Below are positions 1-18,200 of a stretch of DNA of 64,000 nt, one piece after another (position 1 is the first letter of the stretch; each line of letters begins with the position of its first letter). The DNA is from Ascaris suum (lineage: Eukaryota; Nematoda; Chromadorea; Rhabditida; Ascarididae). The stretch covers positions 8,790,520 through 8,854,519 of the forward strand of contig CM024176.1 in NCBI GenBank assembly GCA_013433145.1. Reading direction: 5' to 3'. A program made the translations under genes and the position numbers. Below the pieces are notes generated by a model. The model worked only from the letters and a program-made list of their open reading frames with translations. It was not told where the DNA came from and ran no database searches.

Positions 1-4446
<4,446 letters not shown>

Positions 4447-6380
4447 AATAAGAATGGGAGATACTCAATATCAATCAAAAACTGCTGTTAAGTTAAATCT
4501 GCAATGTTCGAGCACCCCAACCCGATCTGCAAGTAAATGCCGTACTGGCTTATACATGTTATATGAACTGTTTTGAAGTGTGTTGTTATGCACATATCCT
4601 TTCTCCGTTATGCCCTTCTTCTTGGGCACCTCTTCTATCTGAATATCTCGTAAACAACAGTCTTTTTCATTACAACGAATAACATTAATTTGCGCTCATG
4701 TAGTAATTATTTGCAAATCATTCTTCCAAACGTTAAATGTTGCAGCATAGTGGATCTAACGCCTAATATGGCTCTATGGCGAAGAGATTTCATCGTGAAT
4801 GTTGTGCATGAGAAATCTTTACACATTTCTTCGTTTCTTCGGTATTTATAAAAGCGGTGGAGCTTTCGATGTCACTGAGAAAGCCGAATCCCCACAACAA
4901 ACTTCCTAAATTTATTGCATTTGAAGAAGGACATAGTCAGATATACAATGGAATGCCAGTAAGAGAATATTTGTAAATATATTCTCCCATATCTAAATCT
5001 CAAAACTGGAAAAGATATGCACAAATATTTATAAAATGCTTCACGGTATTAGCGTAAATGGTAATGAGAGGCAATAGCAGGGTCACGTTGCATTACTCAC
5101 TTATCTACTCGGAACACCTATTTGCATATATGGTGCAAGCATTCGAGTTTAATTATCGCAGTTCTATTTCGATTAGTGGCTCATTCCTCTCAGTTCAATT
5201 TGTAAACAAAAATTCCCGCGATGCATATTCTTATTGTAGTACATTATGTCGACGTCGTCTATGGGGTGGACATATCTGCAAGTTACTTTCTCTTGGAAAA
5301 CTTTGATGCTGTTGCGATAAAATGCACATGGAGTGATCCCATACTGCAATATGCATTGACAAACCGCATTCGAAACGAGTTAAATTCTTCGTTCAAGGAT
5401 GTTAAAAAAATTTGCACATGAACGGTAGAAATTTGCATTTTACGCTGGATAAGCTAGAAAGAAAAGGAAGCTTTATATGGGAGAATCGCCTGAACCTCCC
5501 TCCGATTCGGTAAAATAAGAAATGAATGCAAATGAAAATAAGAAGTGAAGAATGAAGAAATAAAATAAGATGAACGTGCACTATGGATTAGTGAGATCAG
5601 TTGGTATAACGAAGGGAATTGCGGAACTCATATCGTGCTAGCTCCTTTATTTGACACTATTCACCTGCTTTACTACGGCATTAAATTGACTTTTGTTGTA
5701 AAATCTTCTAGTGCATCGTGCACATTTTAATGTGTGCTCATTCCGAAAGACGTGAAAGATGAGAAAATAAGCGATTCATAATATGAGATCTATAAGCGAC
5801 TGAAGGGGAACAGTTTACTTCGATCGCCATGGGATAAATAACCTACAGAGATAGAGAATATAGGTAGAAAATTGTGCAAACAAATCGTGGCAAGATAAAA
5901 GCAGCAGAAAACTAAGATGAGATCGAAGAGACGACATGCTTAAACGAATGGGGTGAACAGTCCTTTGAACTGAGTCCTTCTCAGGAAGAAAAGATGTAAG
6001 CCGCGCATATGCAAGGGAACTATTCGCTGATTCTTCGTCCCTTTCGCGCATTCTCGAAAGCAAATTCCCCCTCCCCTCGTGTGAAAAACCATTCGGTTAG
6101 GCCTAAGAACGCATAATCTAGGAGCCACCAGCCACCTCTGCCTCTCTTCCTGCACTAGGAGGTTACAAAAAAAACACATTTGCAAATCTTTCCATGGATG
6201 TTTTTGCACACTGCCAGGACCACCTCCGGTAGCTGAAAGACAAGATATTCTAGGGTTATAGAATCGCAAAACTCGAGTTGCACCATAACTAAAACCTGTT
6301 GTGCCGTGCAGCAGTATTTGATAGTTCTCTGCAGCGTGCAAGAAATACTATTCAAGAAGTCGCCAGTTTTAAACATAGAT

Positions 6381-6470
6381 GCAAAAACCTCCTACTAAGT
6401 ACTAGTTTTTTGCACTCTAGTGTACTAGAGAGCAAAAACCCAGTATTTAGTACTCCAGTGTACTAGAGTA
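6381..6470. repeat. Imperfect tandem duplication with embedded inverted repeats
   Basis: Two diverged units start with GCAAAAACC (6381 and 6432) and end with GTGTACTAGAG. The first contains the inverted repeat CTCTAG-TGTA-CTAGAG. They lie in non-coding DNA. Confidence 0.8.
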
Positions 6471-9400
6471 TTGGAAGACAACCGACGACGGAAAATGTTC
6501 TAGAAGAAAGTGCAGTTCGTAGAAACATCAGCAGCTAGAGCAAATAAAGTTACTTTATATAGTTTAACCGCTTGGTTCATTACATGTGCAACCTGTTGTA
6601 TGCACCTCTGCATATTTGCATCAGTAACTCCCATTATGGCAACGACTTATGCATGCGTTTGTGTGTTTTTATCCACCCGCCAATAATTGTTTGAAATCTA
6701 AATCAGAAACCACGATTATTGACTGGACTATTTCTATCATTTTTGATTCACCTGCCTCAGGGCGCATATAGATTTAAAAGTCTCAAAAACTGTATGAATT
6801 TTATAAGGACAGATTGTTCACTACATATAACAGACATATAACAGACGCCAATTTTCGCCAATTTTACAACGTACATAAATACATACTTAATTTCTGGAAC
6901 GGACGATAGTAGTAACAAAATCGCCTCCGATGTTCGAATACGTATTCTACAAAGGAATATTAAATTAGCATTGCGCTCAAGCATCAACGAATTTTTTCTT
7001 TGGCAAAGTGCATATTAGTGCCGAATCGACGGTGTATAGATCTAGTGATCCGAAAATCTACAAATAAAGACTTTAATTTGCACGGTTTTTGAGAGGAAAG
7101 TTATTGCCGCCAACGAATTACTCATTCATTATTGTCGATTAATCTTCATGGCAGTATAGATGTTGAATGTTTTTCAACGAAAACACCGTAAGGATTACAA
7201 TCGGCAATGAGCACTACAAGATTATTATTTGTATGTTAAAAATATTAAAAACTATTGTGAATGAAATTGCAAATAGAAAGAAATTTTCCAATTTCTCTCC
7301 GCGTAAACGGCGATGGCGAATGTGATTGCAGGCAGAAGTGTGGAGGCTAGAAATGTCTCATTATGTTAATGTCTACGACACAAAAATCTAGGCAACAACT
7401 ATTCCGTAGCTAAATTTTCAACGATATAAGTTTTCAAAATATAAATGGATCTAAGTGCAACGATTCCCAACGATATGCTATGCTCCATTCCATAATGCAG
7501 ATCGGTTCAATTTGAAAGTGACCAAGATCCGGTGCTCGCAGCGTTGCATGGTGATATAATATATCGGTACGTCTATATGGGTACGCTGGAGTTACACCTT
7601 AAAATGAAACTGACTTATTGCACTTTGCATCATAGAAAATTTTTAAAAAATGACTGTACCAAAAGCTGATCATAAATGAATTAAGTTACACGGAGAAATA
7701 ATTTGATGAGAAGAAAGAAACTAAGACGAGATAAAGCGACGAATCAGATAGAAAAACGAGTAAAATTAGATAGCGAGAAAAACGTTCGTAGAGAAACTCA
7801 ATTATACAGGAAAAAAAATGAAAAGAAAATATGCCAAAAAGGCTTTCGCGCATAATGAATGAGGAACGAGTGCTTCACGAGCTGAGGCTATCACATTTCG
7901 AGATAAAATCTTAATTGCAAGAGGGCGATGAATTGCTGAATTCGTATGGATGAACTAAGTGAATTTCGCGGTTTAATGCCTATGTCATCACATTATTTGT
8001 GAACCTTATTTAGTAATCGCTGAAAACTTGTAAGGTCCTATTAATCTTTAGGTTTCTTCCAAAACGCTTCAAAGTACAACTTCTGCTCAAAACTTACGAA
8101 CAATTCAATTCATCCAGTTTTTTTAGCTATAAGATTCTTCCTATACCGGCAGTATTCAGAATATTTTAGCTCCAAAAAGCTGAAAAAAACTCGAAATTTT
8201 TGAACGTTATTTGAAGGTTTAGAAACATGAGTTCATTTTTGATAGTTGTTGGAAGCCTCAAAGTGCACTCTTTTGTCTTCAGTGACCATTCCACTAAGGA
8301 CGTTCCTCACTTTTTCAAAGTTGCTTCCAGCCTACGAATTATAACAGTCATCCATAAAAGTACACTCAAAAGAGAGGTTTGTGAGGTATGCATTGCGAGT
8401 ATAAGAACATATATGCTGTTAACGTCCCCTGGCATCATTTCGCATTTATTTTTGCCGAAATATCGGTTTTTGTGTGGAATTTATCTCTTACCCCGACAAA
8501 TTTTCATTTATTGGGCTGTCTGGAAAAGCCAGCTCAATAAAATCGACTAAGCAACTCTTCCCATTCCACCTCTTATCTACTCTCATCTTAACCAATTGTT
8601 AAATAGCTGTCCGAAAATTCTGCCTGAAGCTAGCATTAGACTGCAATCAGATGAAACACTAATTTTTGAAAAAATCGCTTTCTTGTATTTTCCAAGATTA
8701 ATTAAATTATATAGGTTTATTATAAGGGTAGATAGAAATATTATGTACTCAGCATAATATGCAGATGTTCTTGCTGTTTACAGTTTATTGCGACACAAGA
8801 AACTAGTATAGTTCTCAGTGAAGTTGCCATTCCTTGCAAGCCTTTTTTAAAAAATTTTCGTGGCTTTTCCCCATAGTGTCTACTTCAAAGCAATCTTTGC
8901 TTTAAAAAATGCATTCAAGTCGTGTTAACGCACCTTATAATCGTATGATTTCTGCTCAACTCATCGATGCAACCTGAGTGACAGGTGTATGTCAAATGTC
9001 ATTTGGAAACGCGCTAAAAGCAATTTATAAATACTCTGCTAATGCAACACAAATCAGGAATGCTTGAATGCACTCGCATATGAGCACAGCAATTAATCTG
9101 CAAACTATTTTCTGCATTTAATTATCGCTATGCCAATGAGCATTTTGCATTTTTTTAAAAAGGTTTCTGCTATTCCACCAGGTTTTATAAGAATTTTGCA
9201 ATGATATTATTCCACTTGCATAAAAAATATTTCGTACTAATGATCTTTCAACCATTTACTATGCAAAACTTCTGAGAATTTGTTTGGATAATATTCACAC
9301 CTATGAGGAAAAGTGCTCTTAGCCAATCAAGAGAAAATTTCATAAACAACGAATTTAGTCTTTTTTCGAAAGGATTTGATAAATGCTGAAAAAAAATCCC

Positions 9401-10850
9401 GAGCGTCGTGAAGGTAGTGGCGAACCTGATCCTAGCAGTCCTGACCCGAGATTTCGGGAAGAACGAATGGTGTTTCTAAAACTGCTTCAATAATCGAGAT
9501 CCAGCAGTTCCCAAGCATCCCAATATAAAGTTCTCACTCCCTTCAACTCTGATATGCGCGTATCTACAAATGGATTATATATACATGTAAATATGTCTGT
9601 ATGCAAGTTATTGATATATTTGTATATACATATAAGTACAGGCGGCATGTGCAAACACACATGGCGGCAATGAGAACGAAATTGGCAATTACTCATAGAA
9701 GGCGAACTCAGCGTATATTTTGTTGCAGCATACACAGCTTATACGCTTAAGGCCTATGAAAGGTGAAGACTCAAGTGCACTAAATCCATCGGAAACGAGA
9801 AAAATGCATATAAAATAAGCTGTACAAATTAGAGTAACTTTGAAAGATGCATAGAATTTTACATGAAAACGATTGCTCATCACCTTCATTATTTTCAGTG
9901 AGATTCATCGTCTCATAAAATATTGCAAATGCAATATTCTTAATGAGTATGAAGTATAGAATTGCATAAAATAAGACGGAAAGAAGAAAAATTTGGAGAA
10001 TACCGCTATGAATCTTAATCTCTCATCTTCTCAACTAAAATGCTTCAATCTGTAGACAAATCTTTTCATTTCTGAGCACATTTTGCAATAAAAGAATATA
10101 GTGAACTTTTAATCGACGACAAAAAAAATCGTTGTCATTCGAATCATATTGCCATATTCATAAAAACTATTGAGAAAAATATTTAAGCCTCCATTTATCC
10201 GAGTTAAGAATCGAAATGATTTGTTTATTTGAATTTTGGAAGTGCTAGTTTCTTTAATCAAGAAAAATTCTTTCATTGGAATTTTTTGCTTAGATTTTCC
10301 TAAATTTTCCGGTAAAAGCCGTCTACTCAATGAGCACTTTCTTCAAAGAAATTTATTATCCATCTTTTTATCCGCCAAAAGTTGTCGTTTATTGAACGTT
10401 ATTCCTTTTAATGAAGGAACTAGAATATTGCGATTCATTTCTTAGTAACGTTGTTACAACGACATTTATCATTCAATGAAATCATCAAATAAAACAATAA
10501 TATGCTGTAGTATTTTATGGCCATAAGAAAACATTTGCATCGTTGGTGAAAATTGGATATCTTTGTTCCGCTTATTGCCGCTAGAGATAATGATGTCAGA
10601 GTATAAACTTAAGGCCAATTGCATCATCTGATTCAAGCATTTCTTCTTCGAACGCTCTAATCGGTCTCTTTTCGCACAGAAAAAAAAAGCAAGAAGCAAT
10701 TTTTGTCACATCCACGCGATGCGCGTCATTGCTATCACATGAATCACGACCAGATATTCAGCATAGATATTTGATCAGTAAACGAAAGTGATAAACACTA
10801 TTTTCATGCAGTCTCGCACATCTACATTCACGGAAACCATTATGCTGCAT

Positions 10851-10940
10851 CGTTCGTGTGCGTATGTATGTGTCTGCATTTGTCCGTCCGAAAGGATCGA
10901 CTCGGAAGTCACAAAGCTGAAGCGACGAGACTTAGTGCTT
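10851..10940 (-). repeat. Possible inverted copy of the interspersed repeat
   Basis: On the minus strand this stretch carries GCACTAAGTCTCGTCGCTTC, then GACTTCCGAG, GACGGACAAA and GACACATACATACGC. The order is the same as in copies A-C, but divergence is greater. This is the weakest member. Confidence 0.25.
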
Positions 10941-11040
10941 TAATGCGCATCCACATGATAACTTCAATAGCATCTAGAGACATTCGAAGGTTAACTGGTG
11001 AAGCATCAAGCATGCTCAGTACATGTTAATTGTGACGTGG

Positions 11041-11104
11041 GTCCAGGGCAATGAGGTTAGTTATGAACCAAGCATCAAGGTCCAGGGCAATGAGGTTAGT
11101 TATG
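11041..11104. repeat. Direct repeat, two 25-bp copies, period 39 bp
   Basis: A 25-bp unit beginning gtccagggcaatgaggttag occurs perfectly at 11041-11065 and 11080-11104. The element AAGCATCAAG recurs between and just after the copies (around 11070 and 11113), so the full unit is a short minisatellite of about 2-2.5 copies. Confidence 0.95.
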
Positions 11105-12174
11105 GACAGCTGAAGCATCAAGTGTGAGGTGGCAAATAGTTGATTGTGACGCAAGATTTCAGTGGTAAGCGGCAGACTGTAAGGGTAAGTATGAATACGA
11201 CTATGATTCAGCAATGAAGCTACCGTTATAAGATGGCTTTATCATGTTGGGAATAGTGCAAGGTGGTGATAAAATTCTAGCAGTTTATTAAAGTGTTGTA
11301 GAAGGGCTTTTCTCAACTTAGAAATTTTTATATGCCTAAACGGTTATAGGTGATCAGCGTTGATAAGTTAATATACAATTAGTCTCAACATAGGAATCAG
11401 GTTGTAGTTGATAACACGCTTCGCAGAAAAAAGAAGCTTGGATTGCAAAACGGGGGTGCACATGGCATAGCCACAGCTTGGCCCCATTGCCGGGGCCACG
11501 GCTTGAGCCTCGGCAGCGAAAGTGGAAAATCCGTGGCTCTATGACCACAAAAACGAATGAATTCGACAGTCTCGATGAGGTCATGGAGAAAAGAGAATTA
11601 GTGCGATTAGCTGAATCAATTAAAGAATGAGGCCAGTATTCTGTGCATTTGAAGTTTTTTTGATAAGTATGAAATTAATTGGTCACTTGAGAGTGAAAAA
11701 AAAAACCGTATATCAACTCTGGTCGTTCCATACACTTCCACATTTATTTCATAAATAGAACTGCTGGACAAACAGTCCGATGAATCTACTCAAGTTTAAA
11801 ATTTCAATAGTTCACCCGGACAACTTCCGAAACGCTTCCGAGGGCAAACCGCTCTAACTAGAATATCCTTTGCAGGTGTCGGTGGCTAAGTAAGTGGCTA
11901 GTCGTAACCTAGAACTTCCACGACAAGCCGCTTTACGTATAACATATTCAGGTTTTTACTGATGCGGCCACTCGTAGAAATTTAGTGAAAAGCGAAAAGT
12001 TCTTTTTTTTTTCACAACTTGACCGTTGAAGAAAGAAAAATATTCGAGCGGTTGCAAAGCGCATGCGATATTCCAAAGCGGACCTGACTGTTTTTAAGTG
12101 AGGTCGATGTCAATCGACAATTTCAGCATAAGTGGTCATCTCGAAAGTGTAGAGATTATATGAATAGCTGACAG

Positions 12175-12270
12175 CCACTAAACTTCATAACTGCAACTTC
12201 AGTAGTTCGCGGCATCAAATTGTCGGGGATGTAGGTAAATACGCATATATGCGCACATGCAAATAGGCAA
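12175..12270 (+). repeat. Diverged interspersed repeat, copy A
   Basis: It shares AACTTCATAAC (12181-12191), then an ACTTCAGT block, a CATCAAATTG block and a TAAATACGCATATATGCGCACATGCAAATA tail-like region with copies at 22.2 and 39.1 kb. The similarity is gapped and was judged by eye; no boundaries or target-site duplications were recognised. Confidence 0.4.
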
Positions 12271-15200
12271 AAAATTTACGTAATGAGCATGATGGGTGTA
12301 AATTTGCAAACCTGCAAAAATTGATTTTTTTTCATTAAAAGTTTGTTTGAGGAAGTCGGTTGATTTAAAATATTAAATGCTCTATTGGGGCAAATTGTAT
12401 TAGCCCATAGGCAGTCGTTGAAACAAATGGATTTTGTTTGATGACGTAGAATGACAATAATTTTTAGTGAAGATAATGCTTGTTGTATGGAATTGCTGTA
12501 ACTGTTTGAGGGCAATTAAATAACGAGTACTCAACGATACTTAACGGAATTATACTGATCAAGAATGTCAAGTCGAGTAATTGTCTCAAATTCGGCTTTT
12601 TCAACTGCTCTAATAGGTAAATATAAGGAGGCGTGGAAAAATGACTAAAAAGAGCTTTAAGTCTACTCAATAACAATCTACTGATTATCTATATTCAGGT
12701 TATGCGATACTTTGTATTTCTCTTAAATTTTCTACTATTTCATGCACACTGAAAATGTATATTATAAAGAGCTATAGCATAGCTATATTATATCATAACA
12801 ATACTCTCATATATAACGGATTTAAAAGAATACTGTTCATGGATTTGCGAATTCTCCATTGCGAATATATTGGGCGGATTTGTGAACGGACACGATAAAC
12901 GAGAATTACCTCCACCTGTTCACTGAATGTCGACTACTCAAAAATGGGCGGCCAGTTTTATTGTTTGACGGACCGAATCTACCGAATATTGCAATTTATA
13001 GGACTGTATCTTTGCCACATTGCCAAATTTTATCAATTAGATCGCAAGAATTAGGAATTTTCATGAGTAAGCCAAAACCGTAGGGAGGAGTCGATCGGCC
13101 GAAAAATATAAGCTGATAGCCGGAGCGTACAAATAGGCAAGAGCAAACAATGAGGAGATAGCTAAATGGGCGGTGCTGGTGAATGCTAATGTGCCACGCG
13201 GAGAGACTTCAAACGCCCTCTTGAAATTCGTTTGATTTCAAACACACGCAACATGCGATTTGCTTCCCGGGCTTAACGGCTCAATTTGAATTTCCTGCTT
13301 TCAGATCCACAATCTTCACTCATTGTTTTTCTTCTCAAAAACATTGAAAGCACAGAATGAAAGACTTCACTGAAAGCATGAAATGAAAGACTTACGATAG
13401 CCTATAAAAAAAACACCGAGCAGACCTTATGATGATGCATTGTTTACCCTCGTAATGCAATCCCCTCACTACCTCTTTTCACGTCGTCCTTTCACCCATA
13501 AAGTGGCAAATATTGCCAACTTTCTATAACTCCTCTCTTACAACACCGTGAAAATGGGAAGTACGTTTTCCCTGAAGGAATGCTACCATAAAATGCTAAT
13601 ATGGTATATTTAAGTGGATTAGAAGCTCAAGCTCATGCTTTAGCAATTGAAAATATTATAGCAACATATTTCTTGCCCATGAATTCACCGACGAAGAGGA
13701 AGCATCGAATAAAATTTTATTCAAACAACTTAAAATAAATCAGACGTTGTGAAGGCATTGCGGAATTGCTGTGGAAATTTTGAGATATTTGATTAAAGCT
13801 GCTGCCATACTTACGTCCACACTCTTTCACGTTTGAAGCACTCAATGTTTTAATGATACTTGTGGTTAACTCTGCAACGAAGTAAAAGTAGACTCTCAGT
13901 CTCTAGGAATTTCCCTAACGATGTAAGTGTCCTTTCCGTTTAAAAATAGCACATCCTAAATTTCACAGTGCCATGAGCAAAATGGTGGCTTTTCGATGAT
14001 CTGCAAAAGGAAGAGACGATTACCTGAAATCTTTTGATGAACTGAAGGACCACCCTTTGTCTTAGTCTTCTGCGAAGCGTCCCTTTGATCGTAGTGTCTT
14101 TTGAATATTCTTTTCTTCCTAAAATGTCGCATGCGATTCAGATAGTTTGAGCAATTTTGAAGTGGTCACCACAGAAATTTTCGAACAACACTACAAAGCT
14201 CAAGCATTCTTAATAACCATAAATTCTAAACAAAAGTGTAAACGGTTCAATGTTTCAAATTTCCTCCTTATTCACAGTCCTTCGGTAACACCAACCTTTG
14301 TGACTGAAATCGAAGTACATTACCTCAGTTCAGCCGTGATTACTTCTGAGATTGGTACCTGAGGTAATTCACTGCAAATAAGTTGGGCAATTATCCAGGC
14401 TATAGACTCTTGTATAAAAGCAATCACACTTCATAGACATTTCAAAGAAATTCTATTCCTTTCGTACATTTATTATATATTACCGAAAACTTATATGTGA
14501 AAAGTGCATCGCGATGACGTCATGTCGGTTTGTATGTAGAGTACTTGTATGTTATTACTTTCATTTGTTTCACACCGGGAACTATTGAAATAAAAGTCAT
14601 AAATTTTTCTACCTCAATGCTTCATAAATTATGCAATTTTTCACGGTTCAGCTCAATTAATTAGGTTCAAAGCGAATCATAGATATTTAAAATTTGTGCA
14701 CATTTACCACCAGACGGGTGGCAAAAAAAGTTTTCTTCCTTGCAAAAAATTTGCATAAGCGATTCGATAAAATTAAATATGAACAAATTATTGCACGCTT
14801 TATTAATTTTAGGCGATTTAAGTTGATCGTTGATCTCTTTGATCAGCACAATTGAAAAAGCATATGTTGCCCGAGTTCCTATGATGCAATGTTTTTCCAT
14901 TTCTTTCACTGAAATTCTGAGTGAAACTTCTATCGGCGTAAATATGAAAACTGCTTATGCGAATGGTTGACCGAATACTTATGTGAATTTGATGTTATTG
15001 ATACACTAGTCATGCGAATGGAATCAAATCTATAGGAAAGCTCAAAGCGGCGATTCCTTACCAATCAATGTTTGCTAGACTAAGATTCCTGAATGTCTAA
15101 AGTTAGGATTCTGATGTGTGCTCAACCGTACATTTGTTTCAATATATATTCTAGCTGAAGAAAGTAAATGAAATAAAAAATGAATAAATTATTGCGGTAT

Positions 15201-18200
15201 TCGCAATTATATATTTATAATGAGGAGATAAAAAGTAATGAAAGAAAATAAGATCTTCACTATGACAAAAAAAATATTTTCTCTGCAAATAAGGAATTTC
15301 ATATTTTATTCCACAAGAGATTTCGTTTACGGCACAAAACTAAAGGTTCGGCTGGTGTGGAATTTTCAAAAGGGTGCACCTCAGTCTCAACCTATACTTA
15401 AACCTTTTCTTATCTGCTGAGCAATAGCTATACCCCTCCTAAAAAATCCCTCAAAAGCGTATGATGACAGCTTCTTTCATTAATTAAAATATGAATCTTG
15501 AAAGTTAAATGGATAAGGTGTCTGCAATGGTACCATTGTTTGCGTTGTGTCGTTCAATAAATTCATCAAACATCAATGCAGAACTAACCAGACGGCTAAC
15601 ACTCTGCATTCGGCTTCTATCATAAAAACAATTTTTGAATTCGTAGATAAGGTTTTCCTTGGTCAAAGTTTTCTCAGGGCAAGAAAAAACCGTTGGAAAA
15701 AAAATGACTTGAAATGCTCACTCTCTCTGAATGTGATCTCTTTGAAATCTCTTTGAAATCTCTCTGAATATGTCGAGAAGATATTTTTTCCTAGGTGATG
15801 CGTTCGAGACAATGCGTCAACTGTAATATTTCGCATCGCATACTAATGAAACAAGATGCACTCATAGCTACGAATAGAATTATGCAAATTTCACGAGAAA
15901 AGTTCGATGTTTTCTGCAATAAAAATGTCTGACAAGTTTTCATCGACATATGAAACGTAAAACACATAGAACGTTTTAAGAGGCTGCAAAATATGAGGAA
16001 AAATGATGAAATCAATAAAAAGAAGGAAATAAGAAGGTATTGCAATATCATATATTGATGAAAGTGGGGGAATTTTTTCTAAGCATTTGATTAGACAACG
16101 AAACCACTAATGCACAAAGAAGCACAAGCAAACACACATTGACGAACGTACTCTCATAAATACACATATAGATAGGAAAAATACACACCCTATAAACAAA
16201 TCGACTTAATGAATTAATTGTAGTTTCAAAAATTTTGATATTATATTGGTATCGTTAGTGTTCTCTCGAGTTCATAATTTCTCATATGATTCTCTCGCGT
16301 AAATCGAAAGCTTTTCTTGTAGTTTAGCGAGTGTATAAATCCTTTGAAAATTCACATCTTCTAATGATGAGATAATCGTAAGTTAAGTGCTATGAAATTT
16401 CCGAAAACAATATTCTTTTGTGGATTATCTCAATCCAAAGAATTTATACTCTCATATTCTTCAAAACTTACATTTTTCATTTTAAAAAAAACTGTTAAAT
16501 AAAAACTGATACTTTTAGCGAAAAGGTGGTAAAGTTCGAAGTCCCATTAGATGAAATATTATCTTCAATAATATTTATCTTTCAATTTTCTCGGCTAGAA
16601 AACCTGAAATTGAATGACAAGATGCTGACATATGCCGATGAGGTATAAATAAGGTATTCAAGGAAATCGTCACAAGTCAGACAGATGCAGACAAAATTAA
16701 GTGGAGGTCTACAAGCTGTAGCAAAGTTTCTAAAGATTTACGGGACTCTTGTGGTAGATAACAGAAAAAAAAGCAAACAACAGGAAAGAAGATAAAAGAC
16801 TTCAGACATGAGCTAAAGACTTCATACAGACAGACAGACACGTCACATAACGGACAAACGTGGGATGTGCATTTGAACCGAACAATACAAAGAGGGCATT
16901 TAAGAATTTGGCACTTGGATCAGTTGAAGTTAATGTGGCAATTATTGAAGTGTTGGACTGTCACTGCATAAGGACGTAGAAAAATTTCGACAATTTAAGC
17001 CGTATTGACGCTCTAATTTCTCCTCAGGCATTCCAACCTTCCAGCTGAAAAGAAAATATTAGTGGGCAAATTTTGAAATAGTGAACCAAGAAGTTGTTAG
17101 AGAAGATCCACATCCGCCCCGCATTGTTGTCAGACATTTTATTGATACCTAACAACTAGGAGATGTTTAGTAGAAAGCATAGGTTGCTATTTGCTTGCTA
17201 TGAATTCTGCCATAAATCATAAGAACTTGTCTACTAAATGAGATTCTAAAAGAAATTACTTGAATAGGTGAATTTATGAATACTTGTAAGGTTATTTTGG
17301 ACGATCAGTTGTCCATTAGCTTACGCGATTCATCAGAATAAATGAAATTGAACAAAACAATTGAAACAAACTATATCGGAAGTGTTAACTTCAATGATTG
17401 TGTACATCTTCTTAAATACGCTTCATTATGCCTCACTATCTAAGCTTTCTATTCGGCTCAAACGTATTCAATTGTAAAGCGCCTTTGTCTATTCTATGAA
17501 AAGTTTGCTCAATAAGACCAATCTATGGATAAGACAATGAAATATCTGCCACTAGTAACCTAACATCAACAACAAATAACCTACGGAAAATATGCAACTC
17601 GATAATGCAAAAACACCGAAATAGTAAATGAGACTAGAGAGTTGGTTTCTTTAGCGCTATGTGAAATGCATTCATGAAATTCCAAATCATTTGTAAACGA
17701 CTCTCATCAATATGAGTTTTACTTTCTAGCCAATCTCGAATTACATGGAACTCGTTAGAAAAATGGAAAGTTTATAATCTCTGGAATTTTATATAGCAAA
17801 AAAAAATCCGAAAAAATACGATAATCCTCCAGATTCCCCCTGCGAATCATCTTAAGTACTATCAAATTCTATTTGAGAGGCAAAATTGTTTTGTATTGGT
17901 ATTCTTCATTTATTTATTTATTGACTTTTTGATTTTAGTAGATATTTATATTTGCTCTATCTTATACACTTTGCAAAGTTGCATTATGACAATGCCATGT
18001 CGATGCTTGCGTACATCGTTGTATCTGTTCACCTATCGGGTAAAGTCTGTGAATATAATGTACCATATAGCGATTTCTTATACGATATCTTACTTTCGTT
18101 GATAAAATACAAAAGATTATAGAAAGTGAAAAATTGCAAAAAAAAAGTTGCATCCAATTTTGTCTGATAAATTTTCTATTCTCTTTTGGATCTACTCTTG

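Noticed and set aside
15791..16051. Minus-strand frame with a hydrophobic start and several cysteines
   Set aside because: It lies in strongly AT-rich DNA where hydrophobic frames arise by chance, and the cysteines match no known pattern.
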